Shown here in pieces: positions 34,984-43,990 of a DNA stretch of 53,530 nucleotides; the stretch's first letter is position 1; the number at the start of each line of letters is the position of its first letter. Under the pieces are notes generated by a model. The model worked only from the letters and a program-made list of their open reading frames with translations, was not told the DNA's origin and made no database searches. The stretch lies in the NCBI GenBank assembly GCA_017550965.1, contig JAFZNK010000034.1:1-53530 (forward strand), given 5' to 3'. Origin of the DNA: Thermoguttaceae bacterium. GTDB taxonomy: Bacteria; Planctomycetota; Planctomycetia; Pirellulales; Thermoguttaceae. Made by a program: the position numbers and the translations under genes.

Positions 34984-35835
34984 ATGATTGATAAAAAAAG
35001 AAAAATAGCCGTTTTGGCAAGCCTAAGCGCAATGGCCAGCGTACAAGGCGGGGCGTCGATTGCCAAAATACTATTTCATTCTCTTGGCCCTGCAGGCGTG
35101 GCGACGCTTCGCACGGGTCTTGCCGGTATACTCTTAGCGCTAATCAACCGTCCGGCCGTCCGGAAGTTTTCGCGAAAACAATGGCTTTACGTTCTTTTTT
35201 ACGGCTTTTCTACCGGCGCGATGAACCTTATATTTTATTACGGAGTGCAACGCATACCACTTGGACTCGCCGTAACGTTGGAATTTATCGGTCCTCTTGG
35301 TTTAGCGCTTTTAACGTCGCGAAGAGCGCCCGACTTTTTGTGGGCGATCCTAGCAGGCGCGGGAATCGCGCTCATCGTTCCCAGGGGCAAACAGGGTTCG
35401 GTCAACGACCTTGATCTTCTCGGCGTTATCCTGGTGTTTATCGCCGGCATCATGTGGGCGGCGTACATCGTGTCCGGAAGAAAAATTGCGCAGAGAATGA
35501 ACAATTCCGACGCCGTTACTTGCGGTATGTGCGTCGCGTCGGCGCTCATTTTACCTTTCGGCGTTTTTAGCGGCGACCTGTTCCATTTAACGCCAAAACT
35601 TGCGCTTCTGGGATTATGCGTGGCTGTCCTTTCAAGCGCGCTTCCTTTTACCCTCGACCTTTTCGCCTTAAAGGAAATACCGTCGAAAGTGTTTAGCGTC
35701 CTTCAAAGCCTTCAACCTGCGTTTGCGGCGCTCTCGGGTTTGATATTTCTTCACGAGCTCCTCACATGGACGCAATGGCTTGCTATTTTTTTAGTTATTA
35801 TGGCAAGCATGGGAGCGACTCTCAGTCGAGATTAA
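34984..35835 (+). CDS. EamA/DMT family exporter, RhtA-like
   Basis: A 283-residue protein with about ten hydrophobic segments, the EamA double repeat. The N-terminal SLSAMASVQGGASIAKILF and the RTGLAGILLALINRP stretch resemble the threonine/homoserine exporter RhtA. It probably exports amino acids or related metabolites; specificity is inference. The frame opens at a TTG at 34915, but a consensus promoter at 34856-34883 and the homology start favour the ATG at 34984. Its ribosome site is weak. An intrinsic terminator follows at 35923. Confidence 0.85.
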   Translation: MIDKKRKIAVLASLSAMASVQGGASIAKILFHSLGPAGVATLRTGLAGILLALINRPAVRKFSRKQWLYVLFYGFSTGAMNLIFYYGVQRIPLGLAVTLEFIGPLGLALLTSRRAPDFLWAILAGAGIALIVPRGKQGSVNDLDLLGVILVFIAGIMWAAYIVSGRKIAQRMNNSDAVTCGMCVASALILPFGVFSGDLFHLTPKLALLGLCVAVLSSALPFTLDLFALKEIPSKVFSVLQSLQPAFAALSGLIFLHELLTWTQWLAIFLVIMASMGATLSRD

Positions 35836-35922
35836 TCTTTTTTAGAATAAAAGCTTGAGTTGATCCTTTCGTCTGATACCATTGATAGCGTCGCTTTTTG
35901 AAACCCGCTCTTTTTTGCTTCT

Positions 35923-35946
35923 GGCGTTTCGTTTAAACGCCTTTTT
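35923..35946 (+). terminator. Intrinsic terminator after the EamA gene
   Basis: GGCGTTT (35923-35929) and AAACGCC (35935-35941) form a perfect 7-bp stem with a 5-nt loop, followed by TTTTT. Confidence 0.75.
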
Positions 35947-35994
35947 GCCTTACAATTATTTCGTTGGTGTTCAAACCACTGGAAGGGAGTTCCC

Positions 35995-37245
35995 ATGCGC
36001 AGTATTTTTTCTGCCAGGAGCGCTATGATTTTCCTCGCGCTTCTCGCAACCGTCGTCTTAAGCTCGTTTAACTCAACCCACGCCGCAAAGCCTGAAATTG
36101 ACTGTTCGAAGATTCGCGGCGTTTGTTACGGTATTGTCAACGACGCGGAACAAGTTCGCCGAGAACTTGGATATGGGAGTCGCGTTCAGTTGAACGCCGT
36201 GCGTTTTTGGTTGAGTCGAGTGGCTTACGAACGCCAGGGCGAAAAGTATATCCAGCAAATCGTCGATTTTGTTCGTATTTGCGACGAATGCGGTTATAAA
36301 TCTATGCCGATCCTCTTTAACGGCAACATGCTCAATCCTAAAACGATCGAGCCGGGCGACTACGAAGCCTCCGACGCCTACGCAATCGCCGTCGTCAGCG
36401 CGTTGAAGGACGAACCAGGCTTGCTAATGTTCGACGTTATGAACGAACCTCTTTGCAGTCCGTATATTTACCAGTCGCCAAAAGAAGAACGCGCGGATCG
36501 AGAGGAAAAAATCTGGGCGTTTTTAAGACGAGAAATTGAAGTCGTCCAAAAAAACGCGCCGGACGCGCTAACGACAGTCGGATACACCACCGCATGGGAA
36601 ATTGAAGAATCGACGGCTAAAATGATCGACGTGCTCTCTTTCCACGACTATAACGACTTGAGAGAACGCGTCGACAGTAACTTTAAACTTGCAAAAGAAT
36701 GGGGACAAAAACTCAATAAACAGGTTATGAACACTGAAACAGGCTGCCTTGCCCGCGCCAATCCGTACGAAATGGCGTTGCAGTATTGCAACGAATATAA
36801 TATGGGCTGGTTCGCGTTTGAACTGATGATTCACGGTCGCTGTATAGACGAGCACGGCATATTCTATCCTGACGGAACAATTCGCGATGCGGGCACAATC
36901 GCCGCTATGTTCGGCTGCTATCGAAATCGCGACAGCAGAACGGTGATCCCAACCAACCCGAACCGCGAGGGAAAAGTCGATCATGCTCTCGCCTTGCTCC
37001 GCGACGCCCTTAAAGAATACACGAGCGACGCTTTCGATTATCGTCGTAGCGATAAAAAGAAATTACTGGACGCGTGCGAAGTCGCGGCCAACCTTCTTGA
37101 GGCATGCGAACTTGTTCCTATGAGCGATTTGCCAACAACAAAAATCGAAGAATTTAGACGCGACGAAAACGCAGATCTATGGGAAATACGAAAATTTGCT
37201 TTTGATCTGGCGGAGCGACTTAAAGAGGTTGCGCAGATTTTCTAA
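35995..37245 (+). CDS. Secreted glycoside hydrolase, GH5-like
   Basis: 416 residues with a signal peptide (AMIFLALLATVVLSSFNSTHAA) cleaved near residue 30. The TIM-barrel clan GH-A pattern is visible: VRFWLSRV near strand 2, the acid/base Glu in DVMNEPLC, the SFHDY segment, and the nucleophile Glu in MNTETGC. Spacing between the two Glu residues (about 90 residues) fits GH5. The C-terminal 110 residues are helical and may be a separate domain. It probably hydrolyses beta-mannan, beta-glucan or a related glycan; the substrate is not readable. GGGAG precedes the ATG. Confidence 0.75.
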   Translation: MRSIFSARSAMIFLALLATVVLSSFNSTHAAKPEIDCSKIRGVCYGIVNDAEQVRRELGYGSRVQLNAVRFWLSRVAYERQGEKYIQQIVDFVRICDECGYKSMPILFNGNMLNPKTIEPGDYEASDAYAIAVVSALKDEPGLLMFDVMNEPLCSPYIYQSPKEERADREEKIWAFLRREIEVVQKNAPDALTTVGYTTAWEIEESTAKMIDVLSFHDYNDLRERVDSNFKLAKEWGQKLNKQVMNTETGCLARANPYEMALQYCNEYNMGWFAFELMIHGRCIDEHGIFYPDGTIRDAGTIAAMFGCYRNRDSRTVIPTNPNREGKVDHALALLRDALKEYTSDAFDYRRSDKKKLLDACEVAANLLEACELVPMSDLPTTKIEEFRRDENADLWEIRKFAFDLAERLKEVAQIF

Positions 37246-37252
37246 CGATAAT

Positions 37253-37268
37253 AAACGCGAGAGCGTTT
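37253..37268 (+). terminator. Weak terminator-like hairpin after the GH5-like gene
   Basis: AAACGC and GCGTTT enclose a 4-nt loop and are followed by GTTTAATT. The stem has only 6 bp. Confidence 0.35.
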
Positions 37269-37297
37269 GTTTAATTAAGACGTATGAAAACGAATAA

Positions 37298-37337
37298 GCG
37301 GTTCTATGAACGCCATACACAAAGCTCATAGAACCGC
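37298..37337. terminator. 12-bp hairpin between the GH5-like gene and the tRNA-Lys cluster
   Basis: GCGGTTCTATGA (37298-37309) and TCATAGAACCGC (37326-37337) are perfect complements around a 16-nt loop. On the minus strand TTATTCGTTTTC follows, so it may end the tRNA-Lys transcript. Confidence 0.5.
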
Positions 37338-37425
37338 GTCGAGAGAAAACGAACTAATCAAAATAAAGGATGTAAATCCAAGAAACAAAAAAGAACGCGT
37401 TACCGTATGAGCGCCGCGTTCAAAA

Positions 37426-37498
<73 letters not shown>

Positions 37499-37532
37499 AC
37501 GGAGCAAAACTCCGAAAGGGGAAAAATGAAAA

Positions 37533-37605
<73 letters not shown>

Positions 37606-37640
37606 ATGGAGTAAAAACTCCAAAAGGGGAAAAATGAAAA

Positions 37641-37713
<73 letters not shown>

Positions 37714-37748
37714 AATTCGTTTGAATTCCAGCTCAAACGAATAGGGGC

Positions 37749-37776
37749 ATTATAACAACGACTTTCGTCTTGTCTA
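37749..37776 (-). promoter_or_regulatory. Promoter of the tRNA-Lys cluster
   Basis: Minus strand -35 TAGACA (37771-37776), 16-bp spacer, -10 TATAAT (37749-37754), about 35 nt upstream of the first tRNA. Confidence 0.65.
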
Positions 37777-37881
37777 GACCCTGACCTTTTAAATAATCTG
37801 AAAGCAAGCGGCTAACATGGGCTATTTTAGAAAAACGACGCCCTTGACCGCAGATATATATCGCTCAAAACCTACGCGAGT

Positions 37882-38808
37882 CTAATTGCGGTCATAGTCA
37901 AACTCGCGCCACACCATCGGACGGGTATGGCGGGACTCAATGCGCAAAACGACTTCGCCGTTGACAAAGATTCTTACAGTGCCGCTTGACTGACTGACCG
38001 CAATAGCGACGGCGTTGGTGCTTCTACTAACCGCGGCGGCTGCCCAATGTCTGGATCCCAAGCCTTTAGAAAGAGTTATCATAGCGGTGGAAGCGTCCAG
38101 CAAACGACAAGCCGCCGTTACAATGCCGTCCAGCGAAATCACAAAAGCGCCGTCAAGTTGAGCGATCTCTTTAATACCTTCACGAACTCTGGGATCGAAC
38201 AAGTCGCGTTCTTTGCACTTATATCCCTTTACGGGATCGAATCCGGCCGGCTTGCTATTCTCAAGAACCTTCTTTGTGTCGCCAACGACGAACAGCGTCC
38301 CGACCGACTTTCCTTCGCGCCCTTCGCGACCAATTTCCAGGGCGAGGTCAACAACCGATTTTAGGGTCTTAAGGGGCACTCTCGTCTCGATCTTTCGCAA
38401 TTCTTTACCAGTCAATCGTTCAAGATGTTCGCCGAGATTAATGACGCTGATCGAATCAAAGCCTACGGTGTCGAAACCGCTATACAACGCTATTAGACGC
38501 GACCCAGGCGTAAAGAAATCGTCGGCGACCGCTTCAAGAATCGCGTGCGTCATTCTGTCGTAGACGGGCGCGTCGTCTTGCAACTGCAACAAAACAGTCT
38601 TAACGTCGGCCTCTTCAGCTCCGACTAATGCTTCCTTGTTGGTCGCCGCCGCCACAAAATAGGTCTCGCCGAGAAACTTTTTCAACCGTTTCCAATCAAT
38701 CGGAGCGTCAAAAAACAGCAATAACCCCGACGCTTCCATCTCCTTACTGAGGCTTATAGCGTCGTTCAAAAACTTTTGAAGATACTCTGTAAATTTTAAC
38801 GGTTCCAT
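37882..38808 (-). CDS. Diadenylate cyclase (DisA_N/DAC domain) protein
   Basis: 308 residues. The C-terminal half is a DAC domain, which makes c-di-AMP from two ATP: LDGAFVISLDGIV carries the DGA motif (219-221), then RLLDASTAMI, then GLGSRHWAAAAVS at the ATP-binding RHR position. There the second Arg is Trp (RHW, 253-255). The N-terminal 150 residues form a separate alpha/beta domain of unknown role; no membrane segment (unlike CdaA) and no DNA-binding HhH region (unlike DisA) is present. The architecture resembles archaeal DacZ-like proteins. I chose the ATG at 38808 over the TTG at 38970, as homology begins there. Activity needs testing because of the changed motif. Confidence 0.82.
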   Translation of the reverse strand: MEPLKFTEYLQKFLNDAISLSKEMEASGLLLFFDAPIDWKRLKKFLGETYFVAAATNKEALVGAEEADVKTVLLQLQDDAPVYDRMTHAILEAVADDFFTPGSRLIALYSGFDTVGFDSISVINLGEHLERLTGKELRKIETRVPLKTLKSVVDLALEIGREGREGKSVGTLFVVGDTKKVLENSKPAGFDPVKGYKCKERDLFDPRVREGIKEIAQLDGAFVISLDGIVTAACRLLDASTAMITLSKGLGSRHWAAAAVSRSTNAVAIAVSQSSGTVRIFVNGEVVLRIESRHTRPMVWREFDYDRN

Positions 38809-38995
38809 GGCGGCGACTCGGAAGGTTAATGGCGATGCGGCGACTTGTCTTTCCAGGCGTTCACTGGGAGACGCCCCGTGTCGCGTATATCGACATTTTA
38901 TAGACGTCGCCCAAACAATCTTTTCAAAAAAATAGGCGCAATTTTCAAATTTAAAAACATCCGCAGACAATCAAGTCCAAAACGGATTACACGTA

Positions 38996-39023
38996 GTCGC
39001 GTTACTGTTATAGTATGCGCGAC
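38996..39023. promoter_or_regulatory. Extended dyad upstream of the cyclase gene
   Basis: GTCGCG (38996-39001) pairs with CGCGAC (39018-39023), and inside them TACT (39003-39006) with AGTA (39012-39015). The centre reads TATAAC on the minus strand, a possible -10. It may be an operator; no good -35 is visible. Confidence 0.4.
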
Positions 39024-39223
39024 GTCCCTTACTCTTTCGCTATTTTTCCGAAATTATACAAGAACGGCTAACAATAATAACTCCGTTAGAAACAAAGTGT
39101 CGCGTAAAAATACTTTCGCTCATAACGCGTCTGTTAAAGATCGTAACGATTGATCACGTCAATTAGTTGTTTTACAACAATTTACGTAAAATAAAAAATT
39201 TCCAAAAAAAATTTATTTCCCTC

Positions 39224-39251
39224 TTGTCAAAAACAATATGAAGAAGATAAT
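39224..39251 (+). promoter_or_regulatory. Promoter of gdhA
   Basis: -35 TTGTCA (39224-39229), 16-bp spacer, -10 GATAAT (39246-39251). The expected start is at about 39258, the first base of the palindrome. Confidence 0.6.
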
Positions 39252-39257
39252 GTTCAC

Positions 39258-39278
39258 AGAATTACTGATAGTAATTCT
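39258..39278. promoter_or_regulatory. Perfect palindrome at the gdhA transcription start
   Basis: AGAATTAC-TGATA-GTAATTCT, 8-bp arms with a 5-nt centre. Its place just after the -10 fits an operator or a 5' mRNA hairpin. Confidence 0.5.
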
Positions 39279-39334
39279 AACAACGCAGAGCATAAGTTCG
39301 TTTTATATCATCATAACTTTACCAGGAGTAGAAA

Positions 39335-40582
39335 ATGGCTGAACGTAATCCGTTTGAAATCGCAAAGGTTCGCATTGTTAAGGCTGCGAAGGCATTGGGG
39401 CTCGACGAAGCGACGACCACGTTGTTGTGCACCCCTCAGCGCGAAGTTCACGTCGCCCTTCCCGTCAAGATGGACGACGGCACGACGAAGGTTTTCCAAG
39501 GATTCCGCGTCCAATACAATACCGCTCGCGGTCCTGCAAAAGGCGGCATCCGTTGGTTCCCGACGGAAACGGTCGACACGGTTCGCGCTCTTTCCTGCTG
39601 GATGACGTGGAAATGCTCTGTCGTCGATATCCCTCTCGGCGGCGGCAAGGGCGGAATCATCTGCAATCCGAAAGAGCTTTCCGACGGTGAAAAAGAACGT
39701 TTGGCTCGCGCGTATGTTCGCGCTATCGCTCCTGTGATCGGCATCACCAAAGACGTTCCCGCTCCGGACGTCTACACCAACGGTCAAATCATGGCCTGGA
39801 TGATGGACGAATATGAGAAAATCACCATGGAGTCCCATCCTGGCGTCATCACCGGCAAACCGATTGAAATTGGCGGTTCAAAGGGACGCGGCGACGCCAC
39901 CGCGCGCGGCGGCGTCTATGTTGTGCGAGAATGTGCAAAAGCTTATGGCATCGACCTCAAAGGCAAGACCTGCGCTATTCAGGGATTTGGAAACGCCGGT
40001 CAATTCGCCGCTACGTTGTCCGAAGAAATCCTTGGCATGAAAGTCGTCGCGGCAACCGATTCTAAGAGCGGCGTCTATAATCCGGACGGAATCGACGCAA
40101 AAGCGCTCGTCGATTATAAACTCAAGAATGGCTCGCTCGCCAATTTCCCAGGCGCGAAAAGCATAACGAACGAAGAACTCCTCGCTCTCGACGTATGCGT
40201 TCTCTTCCCCGCCGCTCTTGAAAATACGATTACCGAAGAAAACGCCGACAATCTCAAGTGCCAGATCATCTGCGAATTGGCGAACGGCCCCACGACGCCG
40301 GAAGGCGACGCCATCGTCGACGCTAAAGGAATTCACCTTATTCCCGACTATCTTGCGAACGCCGGCGGCGTTACCGTTTCCTACTTCGAACAATGCCAAA
40401 ACGCTCAGAACTACTATTGGGAACTTGAAGACGTTCAGAAGCGCTTGGATCAGAAGATGACCAACGCGTTTAAAGCCGTCTACGAGATGAGCGTTGAGAA
40501 GAAAGTCAGCCTTCGTGAAGCGGCTTATCTCGTCGCGATCAAACGCGTCGCCGACGCGATGAAACTGCGCGGTTGGGTTTGA
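39335..40582 (+). CDS. gdhA: Glutamate dehydrogenase (Glu/Leu/Phe/Val family)
   Basis: 415 residues catalysing reversible oxidative deamination of glutamate to 2-oxoglutarate, linking carbon and nitrogen metabolism. The substrate domain has KGGIRWFP and [11 protein letters not shown] with Lys105, then [10 protein letters not shown]. The Rossmann domain shows [13 protein letters not shown]. The C-terminal [15 protein letters not shown] is typical of the hexameric 410-430-residue group. Cofactor preference cannot be read. AGGAG precedes the ATG by 7 nt. It has its own promoter, palindrome and strong terminator, so it is a monocistronic, regulated unit. Confidence 0.95.
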   Translation: MAERNPFEIAKVRIVKAAKALGLDEATTTLLCTPQREVHVALPVKMDDGTTKVFQGFRVQYNTARGPAKGGIRWFPTETVDTVRALSCWMTWKCSVVDIPLGGGKGGIICNPKELSDGEKERLARAYVRAIAPVIGITKDVPAPDVYTNGQIMAWMMDEYEKITMESHPGVITGKPIEIGGSKGRGDATARGGVYVVRECAKAYGIDLKGKTCAIQGFGNAGQFAATLSEEILGMKVVAATDSKSGVYNPDGIDAKALVDYKLKNGSLANFPGAKSITNEELLALDVCVLFPAALENTITEENADNLKCQIICELANGPTTPEGDAIVDAKGIHLIPDYLANAGGVTVSYFEQCQNAQNYYWELEDVQKRLDQKMTNAFKAVYEMSVEKKVSLREAAYLVAIKRVADAMKLRGWV

Positions 40583-40610
40583 TTTTAAGTCCTATTGGCT
40601 TATGAACACC

Positions 40611-40653
40611 GAAACGGAATACGACGTCGTTTGTCGTATTCCGTTTCTTTTTT
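40611..40653 (+). terminator. Strong intrinsic terminator after gdhA
   Basis: GAAACGGAATACGAC (40611-40625) and GTCGTATTCCGTTTC (40633-40647) form a perfect 15-bp stem with a 7-nt loop, followed by TTTTTT. Confidence 0.9.
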
Positions 40654-40682
40654 CTCTTTCAAGGAAACAATAATCGTAGAAG

Positions 40683-40710
40683 TTGTCTATTCCTTAATTC
40701 GTTTTATAAT
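40683..40710 (+). promoter_or_regulatory. Promoter of the SDR gene
   Basis: -35 TTGTCT (40683-40688), 16-bp spacer, -10 TATAAT (40705-40710). Confidence 0.6.
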
Positions 40711-40783
40711 ATCGGCGTTAGTTGTCGTTTCTTGTCTGTTGAATATTGAACTGCGTTGAAGTTACCTACAAAAGGACGTCGCC

Positions 40784-41587
40784 ATGAAGTATTGGCAAGA
40801 TAAAATTGTTTTAGTCACTGGCGGATCAAACGGATTGGGGCGCGTTATCGCAGAAACCTTCGGCTTAAACGGAGCTAAAATTGCGATCGCGGGACTGGAA
40901 CCAGGCGACGTCGAAAAAACCGGCGAAGAAATGAGGTTAAAAGGAATTGAAGTTTTGCCTCTCGTAGCAGACGTAACGAAACCTGCCGACGCGCGACGAA
41001 TAGTCGACGAAACCGTCGCCAAATACGGTGCGCTTGACGCGCTCGTCAACGCGGCGGGCCGGACGCATCGCGGTTTTTTAATGCAGACCTCTCTAGAGGA
41101 ATTTCAATCCCTTTGGAATCTCAACGTTATGGGAACAATAGCATGCACCCAGGCTGCGGTTCCTTATTTGCTAAAACGGAAAGGACACGTCGTTAATATT
41201 GGTTCTTTAGCCGCTAAAAGCGCGGCAAGATGGGTGGGAGCTTATCCAACGACGAAACATGCCGTGGCCGCTTTTTCGCAACAACTGCGTCTTGAAACGC
41301 GTCCGGACGGACTTCACGTACTGTTAGTGTGTCCTGGCCCCGTTAAAAGGGATAATCCGCGGTTATACGCGCTGAAAAACGCCGAAGGAATTCCTCAATC
41401 GGCGCTTATGCCGGGGGGAGGCGTCAAAGTTGGCAAGATTGACCCGCACGTCCTGGCTCAGCGCATTTTAACAATGTGCGAAAAACGTCGTCCGGAACTT
41501 GTCGTACCGTGGAAAGCTCGCATCCTTTTCTCAATCGCTCAGATGTTTCCGAGACTTGGCGACTGGATCGTCTTAAAATCGACTTGA
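40784..41587 (+). CDS. Short-chain dehydrogenase/reductase
   Basis: A 267-residue classical SDR. The nucleotide-binding loop TGGSNGLG is at 12-19, NAAG at 89-92, and the catalytic Ser141, Tyr154 and Lys158 (YPTTK) are present. The last 30 residues (VVPWKARILFSIAQMFPRLGDWIV) are hydrophobic and basic, suggesting membrane contact, as in SDR relatives acting on lipids such as 3-ketodihydrosphingosine reductase. The substrate remains unassigned. AAGGA precedes the ATG at 40784. It stands alone between gdhA and a convergent binding-lipoprotein gene. Confidence 0.88.
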   Translation: MKYWQDKIVLVTGGSNGLGRVIAETFGLNGAKIAIAGLEPGDVEKTGEEMRLKGIEVLPLVADVTKPADARRIVDETVAKYGALDALVNAAGRTHRGFLMQTSLEEFQSLWNLNVMGTIACTQAAVPYLLKRKGHVVNIGSLAAKSAARWVGAYPTTKHAVAAFSQQLRLETRPDGLHVLLVCPGPVKRDNPRLYALKNAEGIPQSALMPGGGVKVGKIDPHVLAQRILTMCEKRRPELVVPWKARILFSIAQMFPRLGDWIVLKST

Positions 41588-41635
41588 GACCTTCGATACG
41601 CCCCCGCTCCCCGAACGCATGAAAGAGTTCCGCCG

Positions 41636-42631
41636 TTATTGTTGTTCCACGTCGTCGGGATGGAGTATTTTGACTAGTTCTTCAAGAAAGAGGACTGTCC
41701 GTGGCCCCGGTATTGTCGCATAGTCTTCGAAAATAGGAAATACTCGATTATTTTTGATCGCGTCTACGCTATCGCCAAGCGACGCCCAATCGGCAACTCG
41801 TTCGTCATACTTTTGTTTAAGAGCGTCTCCTTCGTATTTGACGCCGTCTGTAGACAAATCCAAAATTGCCTCCGGATTGAGTTCCAGAATTCCTTCTGCC
41901 GTTATTATTGGGGAAGCGCCCGCCAGGTTGCCCGCCGCGTTCGTAGCGCCGACAATCTCTAGCACAGAGTCAAAATATGGATTATGTCCCGCGACATACG
42001 CTTCTCCTATTTTTCCAAGCCCTACCGTTCGATAAATTGAAATCAACGTTTTAACCTTAGGCTTATCCGCGACGCTCTCTCGAATTGAATCTATCTGTTC
42101 TTCAATCTCACGACGCAAACGCTGAGCGCGTTCGCAAATCCCTGGCAAAACGCTTTCCACACGATTAGAAATAACGCCATACGAATCTAAGACGCCCTCC
42201 AATGAGGAATGATCGACGGCGATCGTTTCGACTCCTAACGCAGCCATTTTTTGCGGTAGAACGTCGTTTTCCTTCAAAACGACGACAAAATCCGGATTTA
42301 GCTCTGCAATTGCTTCCGAATTATAATCGTATAAACTGCCAATTTTGGGAAGGTTCGACACTTCTTCCGGATATTTGCAATAATCTGAAACGCCCACGAC
42401 ATAATCGCCAAGCCCCAAAACAAAAAGAGTTTCAGTAACGCTGGGAACAGTTGACACGATGCGTAACGAACGCGCGTTATCGACGTCGCTTACCTGAGCG
42501 TCGTTTGGCGTGCTTGTTCCTGTTTCTGAACGGACGCATCCCATAACGCCGCTCGCTAGAATCAGTAGGAACAGACAGACTCCAAAACGAATAAAACGAT
42601 AAACTTTTTCTAGCGAAGATTTGAACTTCAT
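41636..42631 (-). CDS. ABC transporter substrate-binding lipoprotein (BtuF/FhuD-like helical-backbone type)
   Basis: 331 residues. A signal peptide with a lipobox (ASGVMGC, Cys at about 32) marks it as a lipoprotein. The periplasmic binding fold has the helical backbone of the BtuF/FepB family: RIVSTVPSVTETLFVLGLGDYVVGVS, IAELNPDFVVVL, and a central long helix with ERAQRLRREIEEQIDSI. Ligands in this family are cobalamin, haem, ferric siderophores or zinc. ABC permease and ATPase genes are not next to it, so the partner is unknown. Start ATG at 42631. Confidence 0.88.
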   Translation of the reverse strand: MKFKSSLEKVYRFIRFGVCLFLLILASGVMGCVRSETGTSTPNDAQVSDVDNARSLRIVSTVPSVTETLFVLGLGDYVVGVSDYCKYPEEVSNLPKIGSLYDYNSEAIAELNPDFVVVLKENDVLPQKMAALGVETIAVDHSSLEGVLDSYGVISNRVESVLPGICERAQRLRREIEEQIDSIRESVADKPKVKTLISIYRTVGLGKIGEAYVAGHNPYFDSVLEIVGATNAAGNLAGASPIITAEGILELNPEAILDLSTDGVKYEGDALKQKYDERVADWASLGDSVDAIKNNRVFPIFEDYATIPGPRTVLFLEELVKILHPDDVEQQ

Positions 42632-42676
42632 ATTACGCCTTTACTCAAAAAAACTAAGAAAAAGTTAAGCAAGAAA

Positions 42677-42702
42677 TAAAAAGAGCTCCAAAAACGGAGC
42701 CC
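42677..42702 (-). terminator. Intrinsic terminator of the tRNA-Asn pair
   Basis: On the minus strand GGGCTCC (42696-42702) pairs with GGAGCTC (42683-42689, one G-U) around GTTTTT and is followed by TTTTT. Confidence 0.75.
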
Positions 42703-42723
42703 TTCAACGACATACGTACAAAG

Positions 42724-42797
42724 CGCCCCAAGTAGGACTCGAACCTACAACCTACGGATTAACAGTCCGCCGCTCTAACCAATTGGGCTATCAGGGC
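42724..42797 (-). tRNA. tRNA-Asn (GUU), copy 1
   Basis: On the minus strand the 5' acceptor GCCCTGA pairs with TTGGGGC through two wobbles. The anticodon loop CTGTTAA holds GUU, and the T arm is TAGGTTCGAGTCCTA. It is 74 nt with discriminator G. No CCA is encoded. Confidence 0.96.
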
Positions 42798-42836
42798 AAA
42801 TAAATAAAAGACCAAAGCGACACGCCTGATCTTCAG

Positions 42837-42910
42837 CGCCCCAAGTAGGACTCGAACCTACAACCTACGGATTAACAGTCCGCCGCTCTAACCAATTGGG
42901 CTATCAGGGC
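42837..42910 (-). tRNA. tRNA-Asn (GUU), copy 2 (promoter-proximal)
   Basis: Same 74-nt sequence as copy 1, 39 nt upstream in transcription. It follows a promoter at 42944-42971. Confidence 0.96.
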
Positions 42911-42943
42911 AATCGTCGTAAGCGCAAAGCCTAAGACGGAGAT

Positions 42944-42971
42944 ATGATAACATTTCCCCCGGATTTAACAA
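42944..42971 (-). promoter_or_regulatory. Promoter of the tRNA-Asn pair
   Basis: Minus strand -35 TTGTTA (42966-42971), 16-bp spacer, -10 TATCAT (42944-42949). Confidence 0.55.
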
Positions 42972-43066
42972 GAGGTTTTTTAGAATTAATAACAAATTTT
43001 AATCCGTCAAAAAATCGAAGCTCCTCAACACGATCGAAAGTCAAACGATTTCAATCGTTTTTAGGC

Positions 43067-43981
43067 CTATTTAAAAACACGTCCGTAAGTCTTCCAACGA
43101 TCATGAAGCCACCAATACTGACAAGGATTTAACCGAATTTGCTCCTCAAGTTTGGCAGCGTGCCATTGGGTTATCTCTTGAACCGTCGAAAGATTATCCC
43201 GCGTCGAACGAGGATCGAAGAAGTCGACCATTCGCATGGTAAAATGCATCGGCTGATTGTCGGTACGCGTCGCAAAACAGATAAAAATAGGCGCGTCATA
43301 CTGCAAACTCATCAGAGCCATCGCTTTATAAGCAGAGGCAGGTCGGTTAAAAAACTGAACCCACGCCCCCTTTCGACCGGCAGCCTGATCCGCCAGGAAA
43401 GCCATGACGCCGTTCGCCCCCAAGACTGACAAGATATCCTCATAACCTTTGTTCTTGTCAATAATGTATTGACCGGTTTGTCCGCGAAAATCTCCTATAA
43501 AATCGTTTAAAAACGGATTATCAAGCTTTCTTGCTACTGAAAAAGTCGGATAACCAAGCAAGCCCAGAATAAAACCGCCCATCTCAAAATTGCCAAAATG
43601 GGCGGTAATTAAAATCAAAGGTCGATCCTTTTGTAAGGCGCTAAACATCTCGCGTCCATTTTCGATTCGAATGTTCTTCCACCAATTCAGACCGTGCATT
43701 TGTCGTGGCGCATGAGCGACTTCCGCAACCATCAAAAATAAATGCGTCCACATCTTTCGAGCGACGACCAGTCTTTGTCGAGCGGACATATTGGGAAAAG
43801 CATGAGCAAGATTGGAATCGACCAATTTTCTGCGGATACGCATAACGTCGTTAAAGAAAAACGCCAAAAGTTCGGCCCAACGGCTGCACACATTAAGAGA
43901 AATCGACTGGACAACGCATATGGCTATACGAACAATAAGATAAACAATGTAGTCTAAAACGTATTGTATGTGCTTTTTCAT
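43067..43981 (-). CDS. Lysophospholipid acyltransferase family (LpxL/HtrB-like) protein
   Basis: 304 residues. An N-terminal membrane segment (about 5-30) leads into the acyltransferase domain with the catalytic HX4E: His128 to Glu133 in TAHFGNFEMGG. The downstream DQAAGRKGAWVQFFNRPAS and the WLHDRWKT end match the lipid A lauroyl/myristoyl transferase family. It probably adds a secondary acyl chain to a lipid A precursor in the inner membrane, which implies an LPS-like outer membrane. The ATG at 43981 is preferred to the TTG two codons upstream. A hairpin lies 10 nt upstream of this ATG. Confidence 0.88.
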   Translation of the reverse strand: MKKHIQYVLDYIVYLIVRIAICVVQSISLNVCSRWAELLAFFFNDVMRIRRKLVDSNLAHAFPNMSARQRLVVARKMWTHLFLMVAEVAHAPRQMHGLNWWKNIRIENGREMFSALQKDRPLILITAHFGNFEMGGFILGLLGYPTFSVARKLDNPFLNDFIGDFRGQTGQYIIDKNKGYEDILSVLGANGVMAFLADQAAGRKGAWVQFFNRPASAYKAMALMSLQYDAPIFICFATRTDNQPMHFTMRMVDFFDPRSTRDNLSTVQEITQWHAAKLEEQIRLNPCQYWWLHDRWKTYGRVFK

Positions 43982-43990
43982 CGTCAATCA

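Larger units (their letters stand above)
38809..39334. other. Divergent intergenic region between the cyclase gene and gdhA
   Basis: 526 bp. The left part could extend the cyclase frame to a TTG at 38970. A 28-bp dyad lies at 38996-39023. An AT-rich stretch (39160-39220) precedes a gdhA promoter at 39224-39251 and a palindrome at 39258-39278. No other gene is apparent. Confidence 0.55.
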
